This document shows positions 45,861-58,532 of a DNA stretch of 64,000 nt, piece after piece. Below the pieces are notes generated by a model, which did not search any database, had not been told where the DNA came from, and saw nothing but the letters and a program-made list of their open reading frames with translations. A program made the translations under genes and the position numbers. Source of the DNA: Spinacia oleracea (lineage: Eukaryota; Streptophyta; Magnoliopsida; Caryophyllales; Amaranthaceae); contig NC_079487.1 in assembly GCF_020520425.1 (NCBI RefSeq), positions 62,612,398 to 62,676,397 on the forward strand, written 5' to 3'. The stretch's first letter is position 1. Every line of letters begins with the position of its first letter.

Positions 45861-48446
45861 TTACATCAATTCTTCATCTTCAAATAGTGCATTTTCACAG
45901 TCAAATTGACGTGATTCATTATACTCATTTTCAATATCCACATCTTCTAAATTTTCCTCGTTGTGGTCCTCACTATGCACACTTTCCTCATGATCATCAT
46001 CGTCATTTGACAAACAAATGTCATCTGAAATACCCTACAAATAAAATAATACACATTTGATAAATTGTGATAAGAATTCATCTAGATGGCCTACCCCAAA
46101 TCATTCAAATTCAATAGAAAATATGATTTGTTTACAACTTGTTCGCCTTTTGGATTCGGTACTTATTGTCCAACAAAATATAATTCAAGAATGTAGAGCT
46201 AGTTACCTGAAGTTGTAGAAACTTTTTCATCAAATTTGTTGCTTTGTCAAGCTTCTTTACCAATTTTTCAACTTCTTTCTCACTTTTGATTCTTTTAGCT
46301 CTCTCCTCTTCTAAAGCACATCTTTTTGCACGAGAACGAGGAACCTTCACACCCAAACCAAAAGTCTTTGCATAACCATTTTTATCTTCTCCTACATGCT
46401 TCTTGAAAATTTTCATACGTTCCTCGTCATTACAAGTGTTTTGTGGGAGGGAAGCCAAATCTTCTTCAATCAATTTCTAGTCATTGAGTCAAAGTAAGTA
46501 AAAAATTCTGCTACAGATCTACTGTAAATGCATATTGTTGACATAAATTCATAAACAACATACCTTTGTCATAGCTGAAGCATCATCAAGTCGAGAACCT
46601 TTTTTTGGTTGATGGGTATCAAGCCATACATCAAGAGCATCTGGCTCTTTTCCATCCTTTTCCTGGTTTAAAAAGAAAATTATAAATTAATAATTTGCAT
46701 GAGTAATAAAGACATTAATGTAAAATGTAGCTTTTATATTCCGTACCCTCTTCTCTGCACGTCTACGTGCAAAACTCTTTGTCCCGGCATAATGACACAT
46801 TGTTGACTTACTCTTGTTGTCTTTATTACGTTTACTCCTCTCCTGAAATTTTTGTTCTAATTTCATTGAAACTTCACTAAAATCATATAACACATGCATA
46901 ATATTTATTCTATTGAAGTATAAGAACTACAAGTATAAAGTATAAAGTATAAACAATACTTACTTGGCCTTTTGGAGATTCCCAAAATTCCACCAGGTTT
47001 CTCCACATATCATCAGGAATGTGTGCAATGTGTGACCTTTGAGCTAGTGCATTATTGTGAGTTCTTCCATCAAAATACTTTATCTTCAGTTCACATTTTT
47101 CTAATCTCCATGCGGCATTCATCGTCTTCATAGCCCAATCGTAAGGCTCTCGTTCTTCAGGGAACTTGTATGATTGCTATTAGAGAGATAAGTAGCTTCA
47201 AACACAATATTATGTCTATATATATAAAAAAAAAAGTAACCAACAAGTTATTTTTGTACCTTTACTTCTTCCCACAAACGATCTTTTTTGTCTTGACTAA
47301 TATATCTCCAGTCCCAACAATCTAATGGCAATCTTCTCGGGTCACGTGCAAGACAACCAATTAGTGAAGACAGTGGCCTCTCAGAATCACCAATAGGTTG
47401 TCCATGTTCATTCACATCAACAACTATAGGTTGTTTTAGAACTTTTGTTTTGTTGGCACCACGACCCTTCATATTCTTTGGTTTACTTGCATTAACTCTC
47501 CTCCTATTTGTGCAATTATAGCCTCCTTGTGAAGTCAAGGGAGTTAAAATCTGATTTTGTTCATCTTCTCGCGACCTTTCATTTGAAATTTCATGCCCAT
47601 CATTCTCTTCTAACATACTCGAAGTGTTCATAATCCTAGAACTTCTTTGCAAGCCTTAAAACAGTTTATATGCAAATAGTTAACATTTTTAACAAAAAAG
47701 GTCAAATTTTAAAATAGTTATAAGTTACAATTGCACTTACATTGAGAGTCAGACTGCGATTTTCTTAGTTGACTATCCACTTGTGAGTTAATTAAGCCGG
47801 TGACTGCATAAAAACACCATGCATCTTATATTATATATATAATAAAAAGAGATAAAATAATGGTGAGATATATCTGGAGTAGATATATTACCGGTCTCCT
47901 CATTATTCAACAAGTCGTTTCTCCTTTGTGGTTGGCTAAAAGTACCAGAGCTTGAGACATTAAGTTGTAAATTCTAATTTCTTCGTTGTACTGTAAAATA
48001 TGAATGTTGAAATAAGTTAAAATAATATGCATAAATTATATCTACTTTATCTAATAATGTCTGTTAATTTAAAACTTAAAAGACTTACCCATGCTGTTAA
48101 GAAGCATGGACCACCGCATAATGGCCATTTTTTCTGAAATTTTTTTACATATATATAGCCTCATGAGATATGTAGCTTTAATTAATATCGTTTAATAGAA
48201 TGGTGATTACTTCATATTACCTGATTGTGATGTTGGCACATTTCCTTCCTTATCAGATACATAAGTTGTCTTTTGTGTAGGCACATTCTGTTCCTTATTA
48301 GATACAAAAGTTTCCTTTTGTACAGGGAATAATGATCGTCGTATTCTTGAAGGAGCCAAAGTTGTAGGCGTAATGCTTGTGTTGCTTTTTTCATTCCTAG
48401 GGCTACGCCTTAACTTTTGATTCAAATTCATATTTTTTCCACTCAT
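45861..48446 (-). CDS. tnpA: TNPA-type protein (Transposase_24/Ptta family), multi-exon
   Basis: Coding exons I can place, 5' to 3': 48446-48221 (MSGKNMNL, basic Ser/Thr-rich), about 48133-48092, about 47990-47892, 47803-47741, 47654-47260, 47176-46964, 46876-46747, 46662-46564, 46476-46207 and 46034-45861. All have GT-AG borders. The middle exons join in frame and carry the plant En/Spm Transposase_24 pattern: LDCWDWRYISQDKKDRLWEE, then AMKTMNAAWRLEKCELK, GRTHNNALAQRSH, CHYAGTKSFARRRAEK. The last exons add a coiled coil (EKEVEKLVKKLDKATNLMKK) and an acidic tail. This protein should bind the subterminal repeats and pair the ends. In my joining, the exon near 47990 shows an in-frame TAG after a few codons, so either the 5' splicing differs or the copy is damaged there. 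Confidence 0.75.
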
Positions 48447-48786
48447 CTTCTACATAAAAAAAAATTAACAAGTCTGAAAATATATACATAAATCAAGAAA
48501 CATAGAAAATGGGAGGAAAAAAACGTACTAGTAAGCTGTCTGTGGTAATCATCTTCCTTTTCAATGATTCTTTTTCCATGGATGTCAATTAATCTGCACA
48601 CAAACAATAAAAAAAAATAAGTTTTATATGTTAAAAAAATTATTAAAAAAAATACATATAATTTAAGCATATAAAAATTAATAGACAGATAAACCAAATG
48701 ATAAAAATAAATAAGTCGTTTTTAACTTCTCAAAATCACTATTGCAAAAGTCTACATTAGAGTTCATTTTCCAACAACACATAAAG

Positions 48787-51700
48787 CTACTCATAATCAT
48801 ATAACGTGTCGTCATCCTCATCGCTTGCGTTGCTATCATAGTCTGAGTTCATTTCATCTCCATTGTTGTCTCCGGGCACACTATCCAAGTGCTCATCAAC
48901 AAATTCACCTGGAACATCTTTCCTAACTTTGCTGAATTTATCTATATTCAAATTAGATAAATCAGCTTGCAAGCTCTCCACTTCAGGTATTATGTCTTCC
49001 TCCATTTCAAACAAATCTCTTGGTTTAGTTACAATCGCAACATGCCAATTTCTTTCTTTAGACTCTGCAACGTAAAACACTTGTAATACTTGAGAAGCAA
49101 GGACAAATGGCTCATCAGTTTTTAAAATTGCCTTATGGTTCACAAGCGTAAATAATCCCAACTCATCTTTTTTCACCCCTTTTATTGGGTCTACCCAATC
49201 ACATCGAAACAACACCACGCTCCTGCCATGTGGATACATCATTTCCACAATTTCAGTTAAAATTCCATAATATGCCAATTCTCCTATATTTGTCTTGGCA
49301 TTCACAAGAACTCCCGAATTTTGTGTCACGCACCCTTTGTCAATTTTCTTAATACGCCATCTATAACCATTACATGTGACCTTAGTCATTATATTCATCC
49401 ACATGCTCGGGAACATACTAAGATACTTCAAATCATTAGCTGTACAACTGTCACTTGGTAGATGTTTCGCAACCTGAGAAATCATAATTTAACATAAGTA
49501 AGATGTAAAATCATAACATAACATAAACGCACGTAAATGTATTACGTACATTATCGGCGAACCATTTCGGAAATTCTTTTCTATGAGCATCATCAATAAT
49601 CTCTGGTGTATTACGATATATGTCACTAACAATCTGGTAATGTTCCCTGATTAAAAATTTAAATTAGTAGTATACTAAATAGATTTCTAAGAAAAAAAAT
49701 GTAAAACTTAAGAACGTGTAAAGTAACTTACTGAGCATAAACTTGTACTTCCTCGCAATTTGATAATATGTAACTATGTGCTTGCTCGATTACATAGTAA
49801 TCAGGCCTAAACTCTCTTTTCTTTGACATCGCACGACATTTCAAAGAGAAAATGGACAAACCTCCAACCACTACATCATCAGTATCATCATTATTTCTCG
49901 ATGATCTATTTTCTCTTAATTGCACATCTTGAAGATATCTCGAGCAAAAACCAAGACATTCTTCGGCAAGAGCTCCCTCAGCAATAGATGCTTCAAGTTG
50001 GCTTTTATTTCCAACATAAGATTCCAACTTTCTCATGTACCTAAAAATCAGAAAATTGATTGCGTAAAATTAAAAAATATATTTAAGATAACTTAAAATT
50101 AAATCAACCAAACATATTAACATACCTTTCCACTGGGTACATCCAACGTTGAAAAACTGGACCAAGTATCTTTGCTTCATAAGGTAAATGCACAGGCAAG
50201 TGGACCATAATGTCAAAGAAAGATGGCAAAAATATTCGCTCTAGGTGACAAAGTATAACAACAATGCGCTTCTCTAGCTTCTCAAAATCCTCGGGTGTTG
50301 CCACTTTTGAACATAATTCCTTAAAAAAGTTGCACAGCTCAATCAGAACGTAACTCACATCCTTATTTTTCATTTTTCTCAAAGCCAACGGTAACAGTTG
50401 TTGCATCAAGATATGGTGGTCATGGATTTTTAAGTTTCGAATTTCACCGTCAATAATCCGCCTTCTAATATTTGTTGCATATCCATCAGGCACTCTAACA
50501 GAAGCCAATATACCCAACATTTCTTCTTTTTCTTTCTTGCTTAATGTGAAACATGCAGGAGGTATATATGTCTTATTATTAAGTGTAACAGGATGGAGAT
50601 CAGGCCTTATGTTCATTCTTTCTAAATCAATACGTGATTTCTTAGTATCTTTTGTTTTACCGTCAATCCCAAAAAGTGTCCCTATTATCTTCTCAGATAC
50701 ATTTTTTTCCACGTGCATGACATCCAAATTGTGGCGCACTAGAAGATGCTCCCAATATTCAAGTCTAAAAAATAAACTCTTTTTTTTCCAAGGTACTTCC
50801 TCAACAAAGTCATCTTCCCTCTTTCTCTTTCGTGTTTCTTTATTCAACTTATGAATACTAGGGTGTTTTCCATATACAACATCGACATTTTCCATTTGCT
50901 TTAACAACTCCGATCCTGTCCATAATTTAGGAGGAGGACGCAATTCTACTTGACCATTAAATGACCTACTGTCATGGCGAAAACTGTGATCATCATCCAA
51001 CAGACGTCGATGATACAAATAACACAATTTTTTACTCCCTTCAAGATAAAACGAGCACGAATCAATATTACAATAAGGGCATGCACATTTTCCTTTAGTT
51101 TTCCAACCAGATAGATTGCCGTATGCAGGAAAGTCATTTATTGTCCAAAGCAGTGCTCCGTATAATCTAAAGGTTTCACCTTTTGAAGCATCAAAAGTAT
51201 CTACGCCAACCTCCCATAACAATTGTAACTCATCAATTAAAGGTTCTAAAAATACATCAATATCATTACCAGGGCCCTTTGGTCCAGGTATAATTAATGA
51301 AAGCATGAAATAAGATTGCTTCATACATAACCAAGGGGGTAAATTATAAGCCATCAAAACAACTGGCCATATGCTATATTGACTACTCATCATTCCAAAT
51401 GGATTAAATCCATCACTACTCAAACCAAGCCTAACATTACGTGCATCACTGGCAAAAGTAGGATACCTTTCATCAAAACATTTCCAAGCAGTAGAGTCTG
51501 CTGGATGCCTCAACTTACCATCATCTTCTCGCTCGTCAGCATGCCATCTCATTAAATGGGCAGTTTTTGATGATATAAACAGTCTTTTCAACCTGGGTAT
51601 CAAAGGAAAATGACGCAACACCTTTTTTGGCACCTTTTGACCACTAGCTAATTTAATTACTGAACCGTCATCTGTTGTCTTCCATCGCAATTCATCACAA

Positions 51701-52407
51701 ACAGGACACTTATCTAAACCAATTTTTTCTTTCCAAAAAAGAACACAATCGTTTGGACACACATCAATCTTTCTATAATCCAAACCAAGTTTCTTAATGA
51801 TAGTTTGCATCTGATTGAAAGAATTTGGCAATGCGGAATCTTTAGGAAGAGCTCTTTTAAATAATTTTACGAATGCATCAAAACCCACATTAGATACTCC
51901 ATACAAACATTTCAAATGATACATTTCAACAGTGAAGGAAAGCTTGGAAAATTCTTCACAACCAGGGTATAAAGGTTGCTTAGCATCATCAATTAACTTA
52001 AAAAATGTTTTTGCTTCATCATTCATACTTGGTGTACTGCTACTTGATGGTTCATGAAATTCGAAAGCATCTTCCACCATTCTAAGAATATCATTGTTAC
52101 ATGAATTATTTGGCACATCAGTAGAGTTGTTGTATAAAAAATTATCATCATCACAAACCCTAGGTTCTCCATGAAATACCCAAATACATTTCTGATAATC
52201 AATATCCATCCCTTTCATGATCATGTGTTTCATAACTAATTCTCTTTCATGATAAAAGCGATTGGCACAATTTCCACATGGACAAGCAATCTTGTTCTCT
52301 ACAGCAGAAGTAGCAAATGCATGATCCAAAAAAGTAACTAAAGCATTCCTATACTCTTCTCGAGCTCTATTTAATTTCACCCAACTCTTGTCCAGAAACA
52401 AATCCAT
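48787..52407 (-). CDS. tnpD: TNPD/Tnp2-type CACTA transposase, open across four exons
   Basis: Exons 52407-50126, 50040-49732, 49646-49550, 49473-48787, all with GT-AG borders and frame kept, giving 1124 residues. An N-terminal transposase-associated region (about 1-75, IACPCGNCANRF) is followed by the Tnp2/Transposase_21 core (about 250-460: SSDGFNPFG, WPVVLMAYNLPPW, PGPKGPGNDIDVFL, INDFPAYGNLSGW), DVMHVEKNVSEK near 560, DUF4218-like (about 640-760) and DUF4216-like (about 950-1040, YYGILTEIVEM, VVLFRCDWVDP). The tail is acidic. Acidic residues in the DGF, NDFPA and HVEKN motifs probably form the catalytic triad (family knowledge). It would cut the element at its termini. No stop or frameshift is seen. 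Confidence 0.88.
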
Positions 52408-52579
52408 GAGAATCCTACATTATTAATCAATCTTAAAAATATCAACACACCAACACAAGAAACTAACAAATATTAAAAAAAAATAAAAAAAAATTAATAT
52501 ATGGTCAATCTAAGTTTATGATAACAAACATTTTATTATTTTAATTAGTATGAAACATCAAGTGTATATAAATGCCACA

Positions 52580-52618
<39 letters not shown>

Positions 52619-54605
52619 AGGGAGAAGAACATTACCCGAATACAAACTTCAATGTATAGTTGTAAATCTTTCAATCGCCAACTGTCTCTCTATTATACCA
52701 CCTTAAAAACACCTATGACAAATACATGAATTAAAATCAAGAAACAAAATATAAGTTAACGAAAAAAATACCTCGCTATTAAACCTTTAAAAAAAGTGAA
52801 AGAAGTGGAGAAAACAATAAGCGACAGAGGGAGTCTATCAATTTTTAAACAAATAGCCCCCTTGATTAACATAAAAATCAATGTTTTACCAAATTAATTC
52901 TTTACTTTACAAATTATAAAAGTTGTTACATTGTATTATCTACTGTAAGTCAGACCTATTTTAGATGCAAAAAGTTATAGAGCAACATCACTGAAATGCA
53001 AGAATGAGAAATAGATAGTGGTATATGCTCCAACCGCTCGATCAATAAAAGTTAGGGTGAGCCTTCCAATTTTAGGGGCAGGAGCACATCAGTGATTAAA
53101 ATAAAAAATGGTATCCAAAAGGGTTCTACAGATCCACAAGTATCTTTTATTAAAAAAAATCACAGAACAATAAACAGAAAATGTTGCGTTGCTAAAAAGA
53201 ACAACATTGGTTGATATTACTCTAAATTCATCATCATTGCCTCTGATTATATAAGAGTCACTAAACTATAACATGGGGGAATAAAAGTAAATACTACCCA
53301 CCTGGACTCATGCTACAAAGTACAAACCCCCCCCCCCCTTGTCTTGCGAATGTCTGTAGAGACCAACAGGGTATTTGGGTGCAAGAAATCTTAAATTTTA
53401 TGCCCATTCAGCCAATACTATAAACCCCTCAATTTACAAAATGATACTTAACCAAACAATAAATATAAAGCTTGGTAGTTAGTGTAGTTGTAACTTGCAG
53501 CTTAAAAACAAATTTATAGTGCAGCTTGTACCACCTTGATGATGGTTTCCTCATTGCGTGCAAAAATGAAGTGTGAGTGAGAGAAAAGTTCCATTATGGA
53601 CCCTGGTGAAGCCAGATCTGTAATTTCACATCGTGGATTCTTGTTTCGTATTATTAGTGTTCTATTCTACTCGGCTGATTACTTAACAATTGTTGGACAA
53701 TGCTTTACCGACTGGTGGACTACTAGACAGAATATATGAAATTCTGCCAGGTGACCTTTGTCATCAAAGGTCGCATAAAACATCAAATTTCATTCAATTA
53801 TACGACATCAAAACCAAGCATCATAAATCGCAACTAAACATATCAAAATATTCAGGTTGCTGATCCAATGAATACTCAATCGCTTACTTATAATTCAATT
53901 AAACTAGAATCAATTTACCTAATTATAAATTGGTTTTACCTGAAAAAATTTATAGTCGATTGGAAACGCTTTGCGCTTAAATTACTGAGGCTGCCTCTCC
54001 AATTCAGTTTCCTTAATCACGAAAGAAGGATATCAATCCAAAACCCAATCCTAAAAGAAGCAAGGGACAAAACCTCCTTGTTAATTGAAGTATAAAAAAC
54101 ACTAAGAAATCATAAAATGAAAGGCAACTTAAACTGCAACAAGAAAATACAGAAAATTGAAACTAAAGAAGGGAAAAATTGGAAAGGAAAATAGGTTGAA
54201 TCACCGAAAATCGAAGGCGTCGGAAGATTGCGTTCAGAACTAGGGTTTGCCGATTTAACCAAAGCCTTGTTTATAATTTGTTTTAGCAAAATAATGAAAA
54301 ATAGGAAAGGAAATAGATGAATTCAATGTGAATTTTCCATGCCGATGGCTAAAAAATCAGAGAACTGAGGCAAAGAGGAAGAAGAAGAAGAAGAAGAAGA
54401 AGAAGAAGAAGAAGAAGAAGAAGAAGAAGAAGAAGAAGAAGGGTTTTGGTGTAATTGAAATTGGAAATGCTAGTATAGTTCTAGAAAGTTGAAATTGGTG
54501 TAACCATCCTAATAAAAAATGGATTTTTTATTCTTTCAAATCCTAGGATATTGTGCTGGAGCGGGACATTTGGAAATTTTGAGCGGGTTGTGAAATTTGC
54601 AAAAG
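52408..54605. other. CACTA-2 5' non-coding region with simple repeats
   Basis: Upstream of the transposase gene; probably 5' UTR, introns and promoter. Holds (AAAT)n at 52581-52619, a run of 12 C at 53327-53338 and (GAA)n at 54376-54441. No ORF worth calling. Confidence 0.6.
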
Positions 54606-54832
54606 TGCAAAACAATATTACCAACAATCTAATGTGTTGGTGAAAATTTTGTTGGTACACATTTTTTTCTACCAACGGATAAGAGGTTTTTGTTGGTAAA
54701 AAAATTAGGTTTTGTAGGACCTCATTTGTTGAAGCCAACAGACATAATATCTATTGGTAATACTAACTATTACCAACAAATAAATTATTTATTGGTAGAT
54801 TTCTGTTGGTAAAAGTCATTTTTTTTGTAGTG
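54606..54832. repeat. right subterminal repeats of CACTA-2
   Basis: About ten TTGTTGGTAA/ACCAACA-type words in both orientations up to the terminus, fewer than at the other end. Confidence 0.85.
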
Positions 54833-56196
54833 AATGTTAAGTCTAATAAATGCGGTTCAGTATTAATTAACAAGTTAATAATTCAGTGAGATCAAGTGAG
54901 CTGAATGCCTAGCTAGAGGCCGCTTCAGTTCAAGTGGAATTAATGATATTAATCCATAGCTTACTCTTGACTGAACCCGTAGGGTCACACAAATAGTACG
55001 TAAACGGATCAAGTATTTAATGGCATTAAATACTCCATCTATGGATATTCGGAATCGAAGGATCTTGGTTTCAGTGGGAGCTGAGATCGTCACAGGCAAG
55101 AAATGAATACTTCGGAAACGATGATATTGCCGGAAACGGAAATATGGATCGTATCGGAAATATAAATATTATCCAAGTCGTAGAGGTTGCCGAAAACGGA
55201 AACATGGTACGTATCGGAAAATATTATTGGAAATGGAAATATTGCCGGAATCGGAAATATTGCCGGAAACGGAAATATTGTCAGAATCGGAAATATTATC
55301 GGAATCGGAAAATAATTCCGGAAACGGAAATATTAAATATTTGTTCGAAACGGAAATTAATTCCGGAATCGGAAATATTAAATATTGTTCGTATCGGAAA
55401 TGAATTCCGGAATCGAGAATTTAATCGGAAGCGTATCGTACGAATTAGCATCGGACGAGGCCTGCCAGACGAAGGCCCAACACGAAGCCGGGCCATCGCC
55501 CAGCAAGTCAAGCGCAACAACCACACGCCAAGCATACGACCAGGCCCAGCGCAAAAGCCAGGCCCAACCGAAGCTTGGGCGCGCGCGCGGACAAGGCTGC
55601 GACAGTGGGCCTTGCGCTGTGCGCTCGACGTGGGCCGCAAGGCCTGCGTGCGGGCGTGCGGTGCTTGTGCGCCACTCGTGTGTGTTACTCGGAATCCTAA
55701 GGCTACCGGGATTCGTAATATGATTAAATCTAATCCTAATAGATAAACTTTGTTTAATTAGAATCCTAGTAGGGTTATAATTAAATAGATTTGTATTCTA
55801 ATAGGATTATAATTCCTTTCCATAAACTCTATAAATAAGTGCCTAGGGTCACATATTTACAACGAGTTTTCAAGTATTAAAAGTGAGTTTTTGAGAGAAA
55901 AATTCAGTCACACATTTGCCTAAAAGTGCCGAAAATAATAGTACCTTAAGGGCGATTCTAGTTGGTCAATCTTTAGGCGGATCCGGACGTGCTGTGGACT
56001 ATCTACGGAGGGACGACACTTGGAGTCCTAAAGACTTGTTCTTGTTTGGTTCGGGCGCAGCTAGGGAAGGCACGCAACAAAGAGTATGCATCTAAACTAT
56101 GCTAAATGATTATGTGTAAATAATATGTATTCCTGGCTTAATGGTTGTTTCCGCATGATTTATGAATTGTCATATGTATCATAACCTAACAGGATA

Positions 56197-57557
56197 CACG
56201 CTGGTAGTTAGCGGGCCTTTAACCCCAAACCCAGGGCAATTTAGTCATTTCGCGTGTTTTTGTTGACAAGTCAACAAAATTACAATTAACTTCCCTAGAC
56301 CAGTGACAATATTTATAAAACCAATGACAGTATTTTATAAACACAATGAAAATATTTAGAAAAACAATGACGGTTTCTTACTAGAAAACATAATTATTCT
56401 AGAACGCAGCTAGAAAACGAAAAACAAAACCAACAGTAACCAAATAATCAGTGATGGAATTTAATACACGATGACAGTAACCAAATAATCAATGACGTAT
56501 TTAATACAACAACAACAGTAACCAAATAATTGATGACAATATATCCAAATGACATATTGTAGCCATATATACGATCATTCTAATTCCAAGATCTAACCAT
56601 TCTAAAATCATAATAATGTTAATAATTACACGAATTTACACAAGTGATGTTAAATCCAGGTGAATTTATTTCACAATTTTTTAAGCTAGAGGAAGATGGA
56701 ATTGGCGTAGGAGAGGAAAATGGAGAGAGATAGTGGAAGATGATGGAGAATGGAAATTCAGAAGGGGAGAGGTAGAAGATGGGAGATTGAAAATGCAGAA
56801 AGGGAGAGGTAGATGATGATGGGGGTGGGCCACTTTTTCTTTTCTTTTCATTCAACTTTTCTTTTAGCGTGGGTGTGGGGTGAAATACCTGCTGGTTACC
56901 AGCGGTATATCCTCCCTCGTAGGGCGAGTGATAGGTGGGTATGATTATCGAAATAAAGTGTATACGAGAATAACTTTATGTTTGACAGGGGTGATGAAAG
57001 AGAATGAAAATAATTTTATCTACAATACTGTTATGTGTTTTTTTTTTCTTCAATAAAATAGATATGGAATGCGACAATAACAAATTTATCCATCGTTAAT
57101 TTTAGTTAGAAGGTTATAAATATAGTTTAGATTTCATGAAAGTTTAATATTTATATTGTAAACTGTGCATCGCACGGGTATTATACTAGTTATATCTATT
57201 TATACGATCTTATTTTTTTTTTAACTTATTTTGTGTAACTTACCTTAACTTATCTGAACATATTTTATCCAAAATAGGTCAACATAAACTATTCCCATTG
57301 ACAAGTACGTACATGCTCATATTATTTTTAAACTGGATATTGTATGACCGGTATTATTGTTTTTTGGTGTGTAAAGTCATACGGGCAATATAATTTACAA
57401 ATGAGATTAGAAGAGGCAATAAATTAAAAACATATGATAGGTGTAGGGGGCTGATTTGCTCTGTTTTTCCGGTCTTAGAAGTTTATTCAGGGAAAAAACG
57501 ATTTTGATATGTAAACTCTCGATTTTAACCCTTAGGTGAATGAAAACATCATTGGTC
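56197..57557. other. intergenic DNA, with Helitron 3'-end-like site
   Basis: No gene. At 57163-57189 a short hairpin (GTGCATCGCAC) followed by GGGTATTATACTAG and T looks like a Helitron 3' terminus; its 5' end is not found and may have been separated by Copia-2. A purine-rich stretch (56690-56830) gives a low-complexity ORF that I do not accept. Confidence 0.4.
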
Positions 57558-58097
57558 TAGGGGTGGACACGGGCCGAAGCGAGCCGAATTTTATTAGGCT
57601 CGGCTTGATTTGGTTATTTTTTCCCGAGTTTGAACTGGAGCTCGAACTTACCTCGAGCTTAATTTAAAATCCTTATCGAATTGAATTCTTCGAGTTCGAG
57701 CCGAGTTTCGAGCTTGTTCCAGCCTTGATTCGATACCAACAGGTACTTTAATATTACTAATAATTTTCTTAATCTAACATTATATTAGTATTTTACTTGG
57801 ACAAGTTATGTAAAATATTATCCCTTATTTGTCATTTAATTGAAAGTTTGGATAATGGTATTAAACGATATATAAAAATCTCATAAATATGCATTATTAT
57901 TCTTAAATTAACAAGCTTGGGAGCTTTCGAGCTGAAAACCATTGAGTTTGAGTTTGGTTCATTTAGTTTCCGAACCATAAATTTCAGCTCAAGCTAGCTT
58001 AATTGGTTCATTTACAAACGAATCGAGATCGAGCCGAACTTTTATCGAACTGATTTCGAAATGTTCACGAACATTGTTATGTTGGTTTCCACCACTA
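57558..58097. mobile_element. possible hAT-like non-autonomous element
   Basis: Starts TAGGGGTGGACACGGGCC and ends TTTCCACCACTA, with many CGAGCTCGA/GAGCCGA words between, a look shared by plant hAT MITEs. A matching 8-bp TSD is not found, so the call is tentative. Confidence 0.35.
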
Positions 58098-58380
58098 AGT
58101 CTAATTGTATGATAATAGACTCATCGTCTCACACAAAAATATCAATCACATAAGGTTAATAATTAAGATTAAATAATTTAGAAGAAAGACTTAAGTTTAA
58201 TAGAAATCCTCCATAGTTTTCCATTAATGAAAAATTGACAAGATGAATATTAAATAGTAATTGCACTCATGATAGTGATGATGCCAAATCTATATTCCCC
58301 AAAACAGGAACTCCACCCCACCCTCACATTATAAAAGTATTATCTCCCCCTTTAAACAGCAAACTCCCCGTCTCCCCGGC

Positions 58381-58388
58381 TATATATA
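58381..58388 (+). promoter_or_regulatory. TATA box of the ABCB gene
   Basis: TATATATA about 145 bases upstream of the ATG at 58533, in a CT-rich promoter setting (CTCCCCGTCTCCCCGGC just before). Position fits transcription start near 58415. Confidence 0.55.
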
Positions 58389-58532
58389 CTACATACAAGC
58401 TAACTATGATTTCATACACCATCTCTGTTCTCCCAAAAAAAAGCTTCCAAATAAACTCCTTTTTATTTTTCATAAGGGGTTGTTTGTTTTTTTGAAGTAT
58501 AATTTAATTTGTTAGTAAATTATTAATTAATA

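Larger units (their letters stand above)
45199..54832 (-). mobile_element. CACTA-2, apparently autonomous En/Spm-type transposon
   Basis: 9634 bp. Ends CACTACAAGAAAAATGAC and GTCATTTTTTTTGTAGTG, TSD AAT (45196-45198 and 54833-54835). Subterminal regions carry many TTGTTGGTAA/TTACCAACA words in both orientations. Two minus-strand genes are present: a TNPD/Tnp2-type transposase and a TNPA-type protein, the two functions needed by En/Spm. Insertion in the 3' LTR of a young copia copy makes this jump recent. Confidence 0.95.
36133..56191 (+). mobile_element. Copia-2, full-length Ty1/copia-type element split by CACTA-2
   Basis: 5' LTR 36133-37525, PBS 37527-37540, internal 37541-45144, PPT 45145-45159, 3' LTR 45160-45198 plus 54833-56191. 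The 5-bp TSD GGATA is perfect (36128-36132 and 56192-56196). LTRs differ at few positions by eye and have nearly equal length (1393 and about 1395 bp), so it inserted recently. The internal part has no open gag or pol, only RT-region remnants, so it must have used proteins from another element. Confidence 0.95.
45160..56191 (+). repeat. 3' LTR of Copia-2, split by CACTA-2
   Basis: The first 39 bases lie at 45160-45198; the rest is 54833-56191. TATA box at 55830-55837. It matches the 5' LTR closely, including the GGAAATATT repeat region (55100-55430) and the GGCCCAGC patch. Confidence 0.95.

Noticed and set aside
56619..56855. Ser/Pro-rich 78-codon minus-strand ORF
   Set aside because: Translation of a purine-rich simple sequence.
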